A stretch of DNA of 37,901 nt from Deltaproteobacteria bacterium (GCA_019313915.1 JAFDAJ010000009.1:1-37901), one strand, 5' to 3'; counted from the stretch's first letter, positions 1 through 11,519 are shown. Notes: generated by a model from the sequence alone, not told the origin. Program-made: numbers and translations.

Positions 1-398
1 AGTCGCGCGTGCGCCCAGTCGACGTCGCGCTGCAGCTCGCTGTATTCCGGGCCTTCGTACAGCTCGTCGAAGGCTTTGAGCGCCTCTTCTGCTTTCGCAA
101 GCTCTGCACGTACCGTGTCGGGCTTGATTTCTTCCGGCGACGCGAAGAGATCGGTCAGCAGGAGCACTTTGTCGGGTCCGCCTTCAACGAAGCCGGGTCC
201 AATCGCTGCGATGTTCCGCTTGCCTTCGACCTCCCAGACCAGAAGGCCACACTTGAGCGCAGCCAGAAGTGGAAGGTGGTTCGGAAGCACGCCGAACTCG
301 CCCACGACGCTTGGCGCCTGAACCGAATCGACCCGTATCGAAAGTGCGGAGCCGCTCGGTGTGACGACGTCGAGTTGCAGGTGTTCCGAGTTAGCCAT
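1..398 (-). CDS. atpC: ATP synthase epsilon subunit, partial (C-terminus cut by window edge)
   Basis: This is the central-stalk epsilon subunit of F1, which couples gamma rotation to the c-ring and can inhibit ATP hydrolysis. The ATG is at 398 on the minus strand, 3 nt after the atpD stop, with an AAGGG ribosome-binding site inside the end of atpD. About 132 residues are visible and the frame is still open at position 1. The N-terminal beta-sandwich is clear: LQLDVVTPSG near residue 7, then GEFGVLPNHLPLLAALK, the classic epsilon signature, around residue 33. The stretch after about residue 90 begins the C-terminal helices. It is co-transcribed with atpD. Identification is firm; only the missing C-terminus is unknown. 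Confidence 0.95.
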   Translation of the reverse strand, partial: MANSEHLQLDVVTPSGSALSIRVDSVQAPSVVGEFGVLPNHLPLLAALKCGLLVWEVEGKRNIAAIGPGFVEGGPDKVLLLTDLFASPEEIKPDTVRAELAKAEEALKAFDELYEGPEYSELQRDVDWAHAR

Positions 399-401
399 GG
401 T

Positions 402-1929
<1,528 letters not shown>

Positions 1930-1991
1930 CGACGCCAGCCCCAACGAAGTAGGGTCATGCGGATGCCTGGCAAGCCCCGGAGCGCGCTCGA

Positions 1992-2020
1992 TTGACCCCC
2001 CCGCCTAGCCTTTCTACCCT
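1992..2020 (+). promoter_or_regulatory. Candidate promoter for the bactofilin gene
   Basis: TTGACC (1992-1997) and TACCCT (2015-2020) are separated by exactly 17 nt. The predicted transcript start (about 2027) lies only a few nucleotides before the ATG at 2031, and no Shine-Dalgarno is visible, so the mRNA would be nearly leaderless. The -10 box matches only the three most conserved positions (TA...T). Confidence 0.3.
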
Positions 2021-2030
2021 CAGCCCTGCG

Positions 2031-2453
2031 ATGCAGGACAACGAACCCGTCATCCACGCGCTTCTCGGTGCTGGAACCCGGTACGAAGGGAAGCTCTTTT
2101 TCGACGGCCGAGCGCGGATCGATGGCGACTTCGAGGGTGAGGTTCTCAGCGAGGGGGTCTTGGTCATCGGTGAGGAAGCGACGGTCAGGGGCGTCATTCG
2201 AGTTCACACGCTGATTGTGTGCGGCGGCAAGGTCGAAGGCGATATCCACGCGACCGAGCTGGTGGAGCTCCACGCGCCGGCGCTGGTGCGCGGAGACATT
2301 CGGACGCAGGTACTTTTCCTCGACAAAGGAGTCCATTTCGACGGCTCGTGCGTCATGGGCGAGGTCCACGATCTCCATGACCGGTCCGCAGCGCCCCGAT
2401 CAGCGGAGGACACCTCACCCGACGGCTACAAGGACCAGCCAAATAGAAGCTGA
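2031..2453 (+). CDS. Bactofilin (polymer-forming cytoskeletal protein)
   Basis: This is a bactofilin-family (DUF583) protein of 140 aa. The family self-assembles without nucleotide into filaments from a right-handed beta-helix and scaffolds cell-wall enzymes, chromosome machinery or polarity factors. The sequence shows the characteristic repeating short beta-strands with regular glycines from about residue 10 to 105: GAGTRYEGKLFFDGRARIDG, then EGEVLSEGVLVIGEEATVRG, then KVEGDIHATELVELHAPALVRGDI. The polar, unstructured tail of about 30 residues is usual. An upstream in-frame TTG (1992) is less likely because the family core begins just after the ATG. Its 3' end overlaps the convergent gene at 2426-3262 by 28 nt. 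Confidence 0.88.
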   Translation: MQDNEPVIHALLGAGTRYEGKLFFDGRARIDGDFEGEVLSEGVLVIGEEATVRGVIRVHTLIVCGGKVEGDIHATELVELHAPALVRGDIRTQVLFLDKGVHFDGSCVMGEVHDLHDRSAAPRSAEDTSPDGYKDQPNRS

Positions 2454-3262
2454 AAGGTGATCGCGTGGTCGGTGCCTTTGGCGCCGTTGCCCATTGCGGG
2501 GACGTTCATGTTGGAGCCCGTGAAGCGCAAGTTGTAGTACTCCCAGATGAAGCGGAACGCGTAGGTGAATCCCGCTTTCAGCCTGCCGTCGAAGGTGACG
2601 GCCGCATCGAGACCGACTCCCGAGCTGTCACTTCCGTACGCATCTTCGAGGCCGCCGAAAGCGAACGGAACACGGAGGCCGAAGTCGGCGCGGAAGCCAA
2701 AGAAGCTCGGCACGATGTCATAAGCCATGGCCGGGCCCAGTCGGACATACACGATCCTAGACGACGGGAGCACCGAGTTCAGATCGATGCTGAGCACATC
2801 GACGCCGACACCGACGAGCCCGCCCACCTGCAACCGGTCGATCGGATAGAGGTAGCCGAACTGTCCGAGCAGCCGCCATGTGTTGGTCTGCAGCGAGATC
2901 CCGGTTCCCTCGGGCTCGACCTCGAGACCGATACCTGAACCCCCGTCGATTTGAACGGCGATTGCTTGGATGCTGGGTCTGGGTGACCGTCGGGCCGCCG
3001 GCCTGATCAGGAGATGCCAGCCAAAGTCGAAGTAGGCCCCCGTATCCAAGGTTCCCTGCGCGGTCCCGCCCGCGTCGTCGCCCACGTCGAGGTCAATGTT
3101 TCTAGATCGGGCCCCGCCTCCGATCAGCATCACCAAGACGGGCAGTGTCGGGGCCTCGTCCTGCATCTCTGCAGCCGCTGGCCCTTCCTGCGCACGGACC
3201 CCGGCTAGCGCTACTACCAGAAAAAGGCCAGCAAAAACGCATACTCTGAGCGCCCCAAGCAT
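2426..3262 (-). CDS. Exported outer-membrane beta-barrel-like protein
   Basis: Protein of 278 aa with a clear Sec signal peptide (hydrophobic residues 5-22, predicted cleavage after VRA at about residue 24). The mature part alternates hydrophobic and polar residues with many Gly and aromatics (FDFGWHLLIRP, WRLLGQFGYLYPIDRL, ADFGLRVPFAFGG, FRFIWEYYNLRFTG) and ends in FQLLFGWSL, as expected for a small beta-barrel. No specific family was recognised, so transport, structural or pathogen-type OMP roles cannot be separated. The 3' end overlaps the bactofilin end by 28 nt. The divergent neighbour at 3381 shares a short upstream region holding a perfect 17-nt palindrome. Coding status is confident; function is unknown. 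Confidence 0.75.
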   Translation of the reverse strand: MLGALRVCVFAGLFLVVALAGVRAQEGPAAAEMQDEAPTLPVLVMLIGGGARSRNIDLDVGDDAGGTAQGTLDTGAYFDFGWHLLIRPAARRSPRPSIQAIAVQIDGGSGIGLEVEPEGTGISLQTNTWRLLGQFGYLYPIDRLQVGGLVGVGVDVLSIDLNSVLPSSRIVYVRLGPAMAYDIVPSFFGFRADFGLRVPFAFGGLEDAYGSDSSGVGLDAAVTFDGRLKAGFTYAFRFIWEYYNLRFTGSNMNVPAMGNGAKGTDHAITFQLLFGWSL

Positions 3263-3280
3263 TCGGGTTTCAACCTAGCA

Positions 3281-3305
3281 AGCCTTCCGGAGAAGGCTCA
3301 TTTTT
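3281..3305 (+). other. Stem-loop followed by a T-run in a divergent intergenic region
   Basis: AGCCTT (3281-3286) and AAGGCT (3293-3298) form a 6-bp stem with a CCGGAG loop, followed by CA and five T (3301-3305). It resembles a short intrinsic terminator on the plus strand, but no plus-strand gene ends nearby. It lies just upstream of the minus-strand start at 3262 and could instead be a leader hairpin or attenuate stray transcription. Confidence 0.3.
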
Positions 3306-3321
3306 CCGGGAGACTAGCCAA

Positions 3322-3338
3322 GGTGACGTAACGTCACC
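3322..3338. promoter_or_regulatory. Perfect 8-1-8 palindrome, candidate operator
   Basis: GGTGACGTAACGTCACC is a perfect inverted repeat (arms 3322-3329 and 3331-3338, central A at 3330). It lies between two divergent genes for exported proteins, 59 nt from one start (3262, minus) and 42 nt from the other (3381, plus). The symmetry and position suit a dimeric regulator controlling both. No regulator gene is adjacent, so the factor is unknown. Confidence 0.45.
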
Positions 3339-3380
3339 ATGGTAGCCGGCATAAGGGAAAGCGAAACGAGAGAAGCAGCC

Positions 3381-3980
3381 ATGAAAAAGACAGCCTTCAT
3401 CGGAATCATCGCCGCCGCATTCATAGCCGGATCGCCCTCGAGCCCGGCACGGGCGGCCGAGCAACACGACAAGAACGCCGGAATCTTCACCGCGCAGATC
3501 CCCGAAGAAGGTTCCAACATAGCTTGGGGCCAAGCGATTCTCGTCGTGGACAAGCCGTTGGAAGAGGTGTTGCCCATCGTTCTAGATTACGCGAACTACG
3601 TGCAATTCATGCCCAATTTCACCAAGTCCAAAGTGCTGGCACAACGGGGGAGCCGGGCGATGGTTTACATGGAAGTCAGTGTGGCCAAGGGCGCGTTCAC
3701 CCTGTGGGGCCAGCTCAACCTCGCGGAACGTCCCCAAGACGGTGATTCTCGCGTAGTCGAAGCCCATCTCATGGAGGGCAACATCGACGCCTTCAATGCT
3801 CGTTGGACTTTGACCCCGGTCGACGGCGGCGCGCGGACCGAGGTCGACTTCAAGATCTTCGTCGATCCCGACATGCCGCTTCCCTCGTCGATTTTCAGTC
3901 GCGAGAACGAGAAGGCCGCCGGCAAGACCGTTCGTGCCCTTCGGACCCGTGTGTTCGAGGGACCGCAGGGATCGAGCTAA
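3381..3980 (+). CDS. Exported SRPBCC (START/polyketide-cyclase-like) protein
   Basis: Protein of 199 aa. The start at 3381 is chosen because the ATG follows GAGAG at good spacing and begins a classic signal peptide (MKKTAFIGIIAAAF, cleavage near ARA at residue 25). Residues 45-185 fit the SRPBCC helix-grip fold that binds hydrophobic ligands: a strand, then KPLEEVLPIVLDYANYVQFMPNFTKSKVL (the helix and YxxFMP segment typical of START-like and coenzyme Q-binding domains), several beta-strands, and a C-terminal amphipathic helix. An exported ligand-binding role, for example lipid handling in the periplasm, is inference. A longer protein with two such domains lies at 28523-29764. Confidence 0.75.
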   Translation: MKKTAFIGIIAAAFIAGSPSSPARAAEQHDKNAGIFTAQIPEEGSNIAWGQAILVVDKPLEEVLPIVLDYANYVQFMPNFTKSKVLAQRGSRAMVYMEVSVAKGAFTLWGQLNLAERPQDGDSRVVEAHLMEGNIDAFNARWTLTPVDGGARTEVDFKIFVDPDMPLPSSIFSRENEKAAGKTVRALRTRVFEGPQGSS

Positions 3981-4010
3981 CCCGGGCTCTGCAGAGGGGC
4001 TCCGCCGACC

Positions 4011-4038
4011 TTGACTGGTTTCGGGCCCATGCTACGAA
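4011..4038 (+). promoter_or_regulatory. Candidate promoter for the atpF'FHAG operon
   Basis: TTGACT (4011-4016) and TACGAA (4033-4038) are separated by 16 nt in the 167-nt gap before atpF'. Transcription would begin near 4046 and give a leader of about 100 nt. This is the best promoter-like pair in the gap, but the -10 is weak. The rest of the gap shows no other clear signal. Confidence 0.3.
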
Positions 4039-4147
4039 CGCGCGCCGCTAGGGATTTATCCTTGCCGGAGCTGCGATTCGGCCCCAAGCGCCGTTTGGAG
4101 TTTCTCTCCTTCGGGACGCTCTGAGACCGACCGGGAATACCGCTGCG

Positions 4148-4615
4148 ATGAACGTGCTTTTCACAGCCCTCTTGTCCGAGGGCTCCATCATCGACCTCGA
4201 CGGCACGATCTGGATTCAGCTCGCGTTGTTTGCTGTTGCGTTTTTCGTTTTTCGTCCGCTGATCTTCCGCCCGATGGTCGCGCTGTTCGAAGCGCGCGAA
4301 AACGCCATCGAGGGTGCGAAGCTCGAGGCGCTCCGCCTGCAGGACGAAGCGTCCGCCGAGAGCGAAGAGTTCGACCTCGAGATGCGCCGCCTGCGCCTTC
4401 AAGCGGGCGAGGAGCGTGACCGCTTGCGTGCCGAAGGTAAGCGTCTCGAACGCACCGTGCTCGATCGGGTGCGGGAAGAAACCGACAGGCAGCTCTCCGA
4501 GGCCGACGCGAAGCTCAAGACGGAGGCGGCGAAGCTTCGCGCCGAAATCGATCGGTCCGTTCCGTTGCTGGCCAAGCAGATCGCATCGAAGATGCTCAAT
4601 CGGGAGGTTCAGTGA
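4148..4615 (+). CDS. atpF': ATP synthase subunit b'
   Basis: This is the peripheral-stalk b' subunit, 155 aa, which with b tethers alpha3beta3 to the a subunit. There is one N-terminal membrane helix at about residues 20-40 (DGTIWIQLALFAVAFFVFRPLI) followed by a long charged coiled coil (residues 45-140), the b/b' architecture. It lacks the N-terminal signal-like extension of the next gene, which is why it is called b' here; the b versus b' assignment is by order and shape, not phylogeny. The stop codon overlaps the atpF ATG by one base (TGATG), indicating translational coupling. Confidence 0.88.
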   Translation: MNVLFTALLSEGSIIDLDGTIWIQLALFAVAFFVFRPLIFRPMVALFEARENAIEGAKLEALRLQDEASAESEEFDLEMRRLRLQAGEERDRLRAEGKRLERTVLDRVREETDRQLSEADAKLKTEAAKLRAEIDRSVPLLAKQIASKMLNREVQ

Positions 4616-5270
4616 TGCGCGCGTTTTGGGTGATGCTTTTCGCATTGGTCGTCGCGTCACCGAGGCTGGTGTCGGCCGAAACCGCCCATGGCGAGTCCGT
4701 GGCCCACGAGGTGGCTGAAGAGGCGACCGGTCACGGCGCTGACGATGAGGGCCATGGCGAGCTCACCTTCTCTTCGCTGATCAGAAACCGCGAGTTCCAG
4801 GGCACCGTCATCAACTTCCTCGTCTTGGTCGGCTTGCTTGCCTGGGTGATCCGCAAGAAGGGCAACCCAGCGCTTGCGGCGCGTCGTGCCGAGGTCGAAA
4901 AAGAGCTTGCTGAAGCTCAGCGGCTTCGCGCCGAGGCCGAGAAGCGGCATATGGGGACCGCCATGCGTCTCGAGAAGCTCGACCAGGAAATGCTCCAGAT
5001 TCGCGGCGACATGATCAAGGCGGGCGAAGCAGAGCGCGATCGCATCGTCGCCCAGGCCGAAGAGAAGGCTGCGCGCCTTCGCAAGGACACCTCCTTCCTC
5101 ATCGACCAACAGATAAAGCAGCTGCGCAAGGAGCTCACACAGCAGGCCGCCAGCGCCGCGGTCTTCGCCGCCCAAGAGCTGCTGCAAGAACGGACGACGG
5201 ACGCGGATCAGGACCAGCTTTCCGAGGCATATCTCAGTCGTCTCGATGAGGTGTTCGAGGAGCGGCAGTC

Positions 5271-5274
<4 letters not shown>
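4615..5274 (+). CDS. atpF: ATP synthase subunit b with N-terminal signal-like extension
   Basis: Peripheral-stalk b subunit, 219 aa, longer than the roughly 155-170 aa of standard b. Residues 1-21 look like a Sec signal peptide (MRAFWVMLFALVVASPRLVSA), followed by a His/Glu/Asp-rich stretch (residues 22-50), the true membrane helix at about 62-80 (TVINFLVLVGLLAWVI), and a long coiled coil. A cleavable or second membrane-spanning N-terminus is known in some deltaproteobacterial b subunits; which applies here is not decided by sequence. A GTG at 4612 is a possible alternative start. The gene overlaps atpF' by 1 nt and atpH by 4 nt (ATGA). Confidence 0.9.
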
Positions 5275-7501
<2,227 letters not shown>

Positions 7502-7507
7502 GCAGCA

Positions 7508-8377
7508 ATGGCAAACCTCAAGGACATTCGTAAGCGTATCGGAAGCGTCAAGAGCACGCAGAAGATCACCCGGGCCATGAAGTTGGTTGCCGGTGCTCGT
7601 TTGCGAAAGGCGCAGGAAAACATCGAGCGCCTTCGTCCGTACGCCGTGAAGACCCACGAGGTCTTGAGCGGCTTGGCCGCGCGCGTCAGCCCCGAGGAGG
7701 ACGTTCACCCTCTGCTTGCCCGGCGTGAGCCGAAGAGCGTCATGTTGGTGGTTCTCACCAGCGACCGTGGTTTAGCCGGCGCATTCAACTCGAGCATCTG
7801 CAAAGCGGCATACAAGCGCTGGAAGGAGCTCGAGGCGGAGGGCAGCGAGGTTTGCTTCGGGATCATCGGACGTAAGGGCCGTGACTACTTCAACCGCCGA
7901 AACGCGAACATTCGCCACGACTTCCTCGGCGTCTTCGAGGACCTGAGCGCCGACAAGGCCGGTGAGATCGGGCGCTACATCGTCGAGGACTACACCTCGC
8001 TCCACCTCGATTCCTGCTACCTCGTCTACAACGAGTTCAAGAGCGCCATCACTCAGCAGGTCGTGATCGAGCCATTCCTGCCGATTAAGCCGCTCGAGCT
8101 CGCCGATGATCAGCTCGGCGATTTCATCTACGAGCCGAACCAGGACGCGCTGCTCGACACGCTGCTTCCGATGTATGTCGAAGTCGAAATCTACCGAGCG
8201 CTGCTCGAATCCGTCGCCTCCGAGCACGGTGCGCGAATGACCGCCATGGATTCCGCGACCAACAACGCCAGCGACATGATCGACCGGCTGACCCTTCAGT
8301 ACAACCGGGCCCGCCAGGCCGCCATCACCAAGGAATTGATGGAGATCATCGGCGGCGCTGAAGCTCTCAAGGCCTAA
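7508..8377 (+). CDS. atpG: ATP synthase gamma subunit
   Basis: Gamma is the central rotating shaft of F1, 289 aa, a typical length. The N-terminal helix KDIRKRIGSVKSTQKITRAMKLV and the C-terminal SEHGARMTAMDSATNNASDMIDRLTLQYNRARQAAITKELMEI are textbook gamma signatures. The Rossmann-like middle contains MLVVLTSDRGLAGAFNSSI near residue 80. It starts 6 nt after the atpA stop and is the last gene of the rightward ATPase operon; in most bacteria atpD would follow here. Confidence 0.97.
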   Translation: MANLKDIRKRIGSVKSTQKITRAMKLVAGARLRKAQENIERLRPYAVKTHEVLSGLAARVSPEEDVHPLLARREPKSVMLVVLTSDRGLAGAFNSSICKAAYKRWKELEAEGSEVCFGIIGRKGRDYFNRRNANIRHDFLGVFEDLSADKAGEIGRYIVEDYTSLHLDSCYLVYNEFKSAITQQVVIEPFLPIKPLELADDQLGDFIYEPNQDALLDTLLPMYVEVEIYRALLESVASEHGARMTAMDSATNNASDMIDRLTLQYNRARQAAITKELMEIIGGAEALKA

Positions 8378-8404
8378 GCACACGTCCGTGATACGGTAGC
8401 GCCA

Positions 8405-10015
8405 ATGCCGGGGGGGCGAATAGAACCGGCGGCGCTTCGGGTGACGGGCCCGCCACCTCTGTCATGGCTTGCGTGGCTCTGCGCCGCAGCCACGATCATC
8501 TATGTGGTCGGCGCACCGTTCTGGGTGGCCGACTACCCAATGATGACGGAGTTCCCGTTTCATGCGGCCTCCTCGTCGGTCTTCCGTCACTACACCGACG
8601 CGGGCTGGCACTTCCACGAGCAGTTCGCGTTCCAGATGCTCGCAGTCCCGCATCTGACCCTCTACGCGCTCTCGGCGATCTTCATGATCGTGTTGCCGCC
8701 CATCGTCGCCACGAAGCTCGCAGCTGCGTTGTTGATGGCACTCCTGCCGATCGGGTTGATGGTGCTTTGCTGGGGACTACGGAAATCCCCGTTTCTGGGC
8801 CTATGGGGTCTCGTTCCCGTGTGGGGTGTCCTTGCCCATTGGGGTTTCGTCGATTTCCTAGCTGCGCTCGGGCTTTTCGCGATGTCGTTGGGCTTAGCGC
8901 TACGCGTCGTCGACCGCCCAAGCGCCAAGGTGCAGGGCGCGCTCATCGCGGTCCTCGTTCTGCTCTTCTTCACTCAGGCGTACCGATTCCCCTTTGCGCT
9001 CGTGATGCTCGTTTTCATCGGCCTCGTGATGCACGGACGCGTCGACAGTGTGAGAGGGCTGTTCATTCCCATCGGCGTAGCTAGCGCGCTTTTTGCCGTG
9101 TGGTGGCTGACTCGCGCCGAGATGTTCGTCCCGAAGGTCCGATGGGTCTGGCCGCCCGACTGGAACCGGATGTCGAACGTTGGCACGTACACGGCCGACA
9201 TCTTCATCGGGAACGACGACAGCGAGATGTTTCGGCGTACCGGGCTCCTCCTGGCGCTGACGGCCTTTGCACTCCTCGTGATTGCGGTCGTCCGTCTCCG
9301 TTCCTGGCCCAAGGGTGGCTGGGTCGTTCCGGCGCATCTCGTCGTCGGCATTGCGATCGTCATTTCCCTCGGGCTTTACGTGACGCTTCCGATGGAGATC
9401 GGCGCCTCGTGGTACGTCTTCCCGCGTGAGGTCACCGCCGCGCTCTTCCTCGTGCCCGCGCTTCTACCCAACCTGCCGCGCAAGACCTGGGTCCATCTCG
9501 GGTTCGTGATTTGGACGGCGGTCGGGATTGCCCCGCTCGCAGACTTCGTCGCGGACGCCCACCGGGAGTTCTCGACGACGACTGTGCACTTCCGTGAGAT
9601 CGTCCGCGAGCTTCCCCAGGCTCCGAAGCTTCTCTATCTCGTGTATGATCACCAAGGTTCGCGCGCGCAGAACAGTCCCTATATTCATTTGCCAGCATAC
9701 GCACAGGCCGAGCGGGGGGGGTGGCTGAGCTTCCACCCCGCCCAGAACGACACGTTCCCATTCCGCTACCGGGATGCTGCCGACCCCAACGCGGTCGTCC
9801 CGCCCAGGACACCGGTGCGCTGGGAGTGGAGCCCGCAACAGTTCCAACTCGATCAGCACGGCGATTTTTTCGACTGGTTTCTCGTTCGTCGTGCGGGCTC
9901 CCCCGACAGCCTCTTCGTCTCCGATCCGTCCATCCAACGCGTGGCGCACTTCGAAAACTGGTGGCTTTATCATCGCCCGCGGCCCTCGGCTGGACCGCCT
10001 GGCGAAACGCCCTAA
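8405..10015 (+). CDS. Polytopic membrane protein, possible GT-C-like glycosyltransferase
   Basis: Protein of 536 aa with about ten predicted membrane helices between residues 20 and 385, then a soluble C-terminal region of about 150 aa rich in aromatics (WLSFHPAQNDTFPFRYRD, WEWSPQQFQLDQHGDFFDWF). After the first helix comes WVADYPMMTEFPFHAAS, an acidic plus His loop at the place where GT-C glycosyltransferases carry their catalytic Asp. Gene-level architecture (N-terminal acidic loop, many helices, soluble tail) fits that class, but no diagnostic motif settles it. It starts 27 nt after atpG and is followed closely by a small gene. Function unknown; membrane location confident. Confidence 0.7.
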   Translation: MPGGRIEPAALRVTGPPPLSWLAWLCAAATIIYVVGAPFWVADYPMMTEFPFHAASSSVFRHYTDAGWHFHEQFAFQMLAVPHLTLYALSAIFMIVLPPIVATKLAAALLMALLPIGLMVLCWGLRKSPFLGLWGLVPVWGVLAHWGFVDFLAALGLFAMSLGLALRVVDRPSAKVQGALIAVLVLLFFTQAYRFPFALVMLVFIGLVMHGRVDSVRGLFIPIGVASALFAVWWLTRAEMFVPKVRWVWPPDWNRMSNVGTYTADIFIGNDDSEMFRRTGLLLALTAFALLVIAVVRLRSWPKGGWVVPAHLVVGIAIVISLGLYVTLPMEIGASWYVFPREVTAALFLVPALLPNLPRKTWVHLGFVIWTAVGIAPLADFVADAHREFSTTTVHFREIVRELPQAPKLLYLVYDHQGSRAQNSPYIHLPAYAQAERGGWLSFHPAQNDTFPFRYRDAADPNAVVPPRTPVRWEWSPQQFQLDQHGDFFDWFLVRRAGSPDSLFVSDPSIQRVAHFENWWLYHRPRPSAGPPGETP

Positions 10016-10027
10016 ATACGAGAGCTG

Positions 10028-10345
10028 ATGGACCTCACGAGCGACGAAGAGCGTTGGGCCGTTTGGATGGTGCAGGCGCATCGATTTGCCAAGCGAGAGA
10101 ACTTCACCGATGCCGTCGTGAGAACGAAGCTCGTGCGAGACGCGGTTCACCAGGCCCTCGATAGGGCGACGGATCCGAAGCAACGGGAGCGGCTCGAACT
10201 GCATTTGGCGCGAGCCGAGGAGCAGCTCGCGAGCATGCAATCCAAATATGACGCGTGGCGGTCCGAGATCGCGGCCCGCCGCCAGCATACGATCGACCAA
10301 GCCGCGGAAGAGATGGCGAGGCCCCTTCCCGTGCCAACGGACTAG
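10028..10345 (+). CDS. Hypothetical helical protein
   Basis: A 105-aa cytoplasmic protein, not recognised. It is strongly charged and predicted almost entirely helical, with a heptad-like stretch at about residues 45-90 (REREL-type pattern, ERLELHLARAEEQLASMQ) suggesting a coiled coil. A GAGAG ribosome-binding site precedes the ATG. Only 2 nt separate its stop from the GTG start of the next gene, so the two are probably co-expressed and may be translationally coupled. No catalytic motif is visible. Confidence 0.6.
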   Translation: MDLTSDEERWAVWMVQAHRFAKRENFTDAVVRTKLVRDAVHQALDRATDPKQRERLELHLARAEEQLASMQSKYDAWRSEIAARRQHTIDQAAEEMARPLPVPTD

Positions 10346-10347
10346 CC

Positions 10348-11202
10348 GTGGCGCTTTCCGAGTGCTCGATCGCGTCGCAGGAAGCTGGAGAGTCTCTCGC
10401 TGGCACGGCGGTCGAATCGGTTGATCGATGGCTACTGCTCGAAGTGACGGCCCCGTGGGCCCCCAAGGCGCTTCAGAGCGAAGTCTTGCCACAGTCCGTG
10501 CGAGCCCAACTTACTCAGTGGCTGCAGACACCACGTTCGCGTTTGCAGTTCATTCGGCGGCCCGGCCGCCCAGGTAAGCGATCGCTGTTCATGGTGGTTT
10601 CCACGGCAAGTGATCGGCGCCAAGCGTCGCAAGTCGAGCTTGACCGATACGAGGACCTCCTCGATGTCGACATCGACGCGCTCCCGACCAAGCCGGCGGC
10701 GCCGACGTGTTTGGTTTGCGTGCATGGGCGCCGCGACCGCTGCTGCGGGCTGCACGGCAGCTCGGTGTTCCGCGCGATTCAATCGCATGGGGTAGATGTC
10801 TGGCAGACGAGTCACCTAGGGGGCCATCGGTTTGCTGCCTGCGCGTTGTGGCTGCCCGACGGGTTGATGTACGGACGCTTGCGCACCGAGCACGTGGAGG
10901 ACTTCGTGACGGCGCGTCGAGCCGGTGAAATCGGTGAGTTGGACTTCTTTCGCGGGCGCTGTGCCTATGACCGTCCCACGCAGGCCGCGGAGATCTTTGT
11001 GCGAAGGCGAATCGGTGAACAGGCGTCGGGAGCCGTCGAGTGGCAGGCGACCGAGCTCGAGTCCGAGTCGACCTGGGAGGCACGGTTTCAAACTGCGTCC
11101 GGCGACCAGGTGGTTCGGCTTCGGCTCGAAGACACCAACGCCGCACGCCCACCAAGCTGCGGCGCAGCCCCAGAGCCCATAGCAAGATTCACAGAACTCT
11201 AA
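10348..11202 (+). CDS. Sucrase/ferredoxin-like family protein
   Basis: Protein of 284 aa resembling the Suc/Fer-like family, which has a thioredoxin-fold, ferredoxin-like [2Fe-2S] module. The chosen start is GTG at 10348, 2 nt after the previous stop; an upstream start would overlap that gene heavily. Family landmarks: CLVCVHGRRDRCCGLHG at residues 121-137 with clustered cysteines for the iron-sulfur site, then WQTSHLGGHRFAACALWLPDGLMYGRL at 152-178, the HxGGHR motif. The C-terminal 80 residues are less conserved. The biochemical role of the family is poorly defined; electron transfer is the likely theme. An interrupted palindrome follows the stop. Confidence 0.75.
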   Translation: MALSECSIASQEAGESLAGTAVESVDRWLLLEVTAPWAPKALQSEVLPQSVRAQLTQWLQTPRSRLQFIRRPGRPGKRSLFMVVSTASDRRQASQVELDRYEDLLDVDIDALPTKPAAPTCLVCVHGRRDRCCGLHGSSVFRAIQSHGVDVWQTSHLGGHRFAACALWLPDGLMYGRLRTEHVEDFVTARRAGEIGELDFFRGRCAYDRPTQAAEIFVRRRIGEQASGAVEWQATELESESTWEARFQTASGDQVVRLRLEDTNAARPPSCGAAPEPIARFTEL

Positions 11203-11209
11203 GCCCAAC

Positions 11210-11232
11210 AAAAAGGGGACAGTCCCCTTTTT
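11210..11232. repeat. Perfect interrupted palindrome (A5G4AC / GTC4T5), REP-like or terminator
   Basis: Arms AAAAAGGGGAC (11210-11220) and GTCCCCTTTTT (11222-11232) flank one central A. It lies 8 nt after the stop of the gene ending at 11202. RNA would form a stem closed by a short loop with a U-tract, working as a bidirectional terminator. Very similar A-G/C-T palindromes recur as dispersed repeats in other proteobacterial genomes, so a mobile REP-like origin is also possible. Only one copy is present here. Confidence 0.65.
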
Positions 11233-11247
11233 CACCAACCTCTTCCA

Positions 11248-11276
11248 TTGGGAGACTTCCAACAATAGGCTAGAAG
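11248..11276 (+). promoter_or_regulatory. Candidate promoter upstream of the small membrane gene and prmA-rsmE
   Basis: TTGGGA (11248-11253), 17 nt, TAGAAG (11271-11276), then 6 nt to the GTG at 11283. Each box matches four of six consensus positions. The geometry would place the transcript start at the GTG. GAAGCGGGG just before the GTG might alternatively act as a ribosome-binding site, though it is very close. Confidence 0.3.
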
Positions 11277-11282
11277 CGGGGT

Positions 11283-11519
11283 GTGGAACTATGGTTGCTC
11301 GCGCTTTGGGCTCTTTCGGGCGCCGCGCTTCTGTTCACGCACCTCTTGATGGCTTGGCGCGTGCTTGCAGGGCCGTTGGGTGCGCAGTGGCGCTACCTCG
11401 GTTTCCTAGTGCCGGTATTTACTCCGATCGTCGCGTGGCGCGGGGGCAACCGCCTTGGTCCGATCACCTGGGTTCTGTTCCTGGTAATCTATCTGTCCGC
11501 GCGCATGGCCGAGGTCTAA
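11283..11519 (+). CDS. Small two- to three-helix membrane protein
   Basis: A 78-aa hydrophobic protein starting with GTG. Helices at about residues 2-26 (LWLLALWALSGAALLFTHLLMAW), 35-52 and 58-75. No family recognised. Its stop overlaps the prmA ATG by one base (TAATG), so it is the first gene of a unit with prmA and rsmE. Similar small membrane proteins are found in myxobacteria, but a link to methylation is not evident from sequence. Confidence 0.6.
   Translation: MELWLLALWALSGAALLFTHLLMAWRVLAGPLGAQWRYLGFLVPVFTPIVAWRGGNRLGPITWVLFLVIYLSARMAEV

Noticed and set aside
10104-10492. Minus-strand frames opposite the small helical protein and Suc/Fer-like gene
   Set aside because: Arg/Ser/Pro-rich translations typical of antisense frames in GC-rich DNA, no motif, and overlapping well-supported genes.
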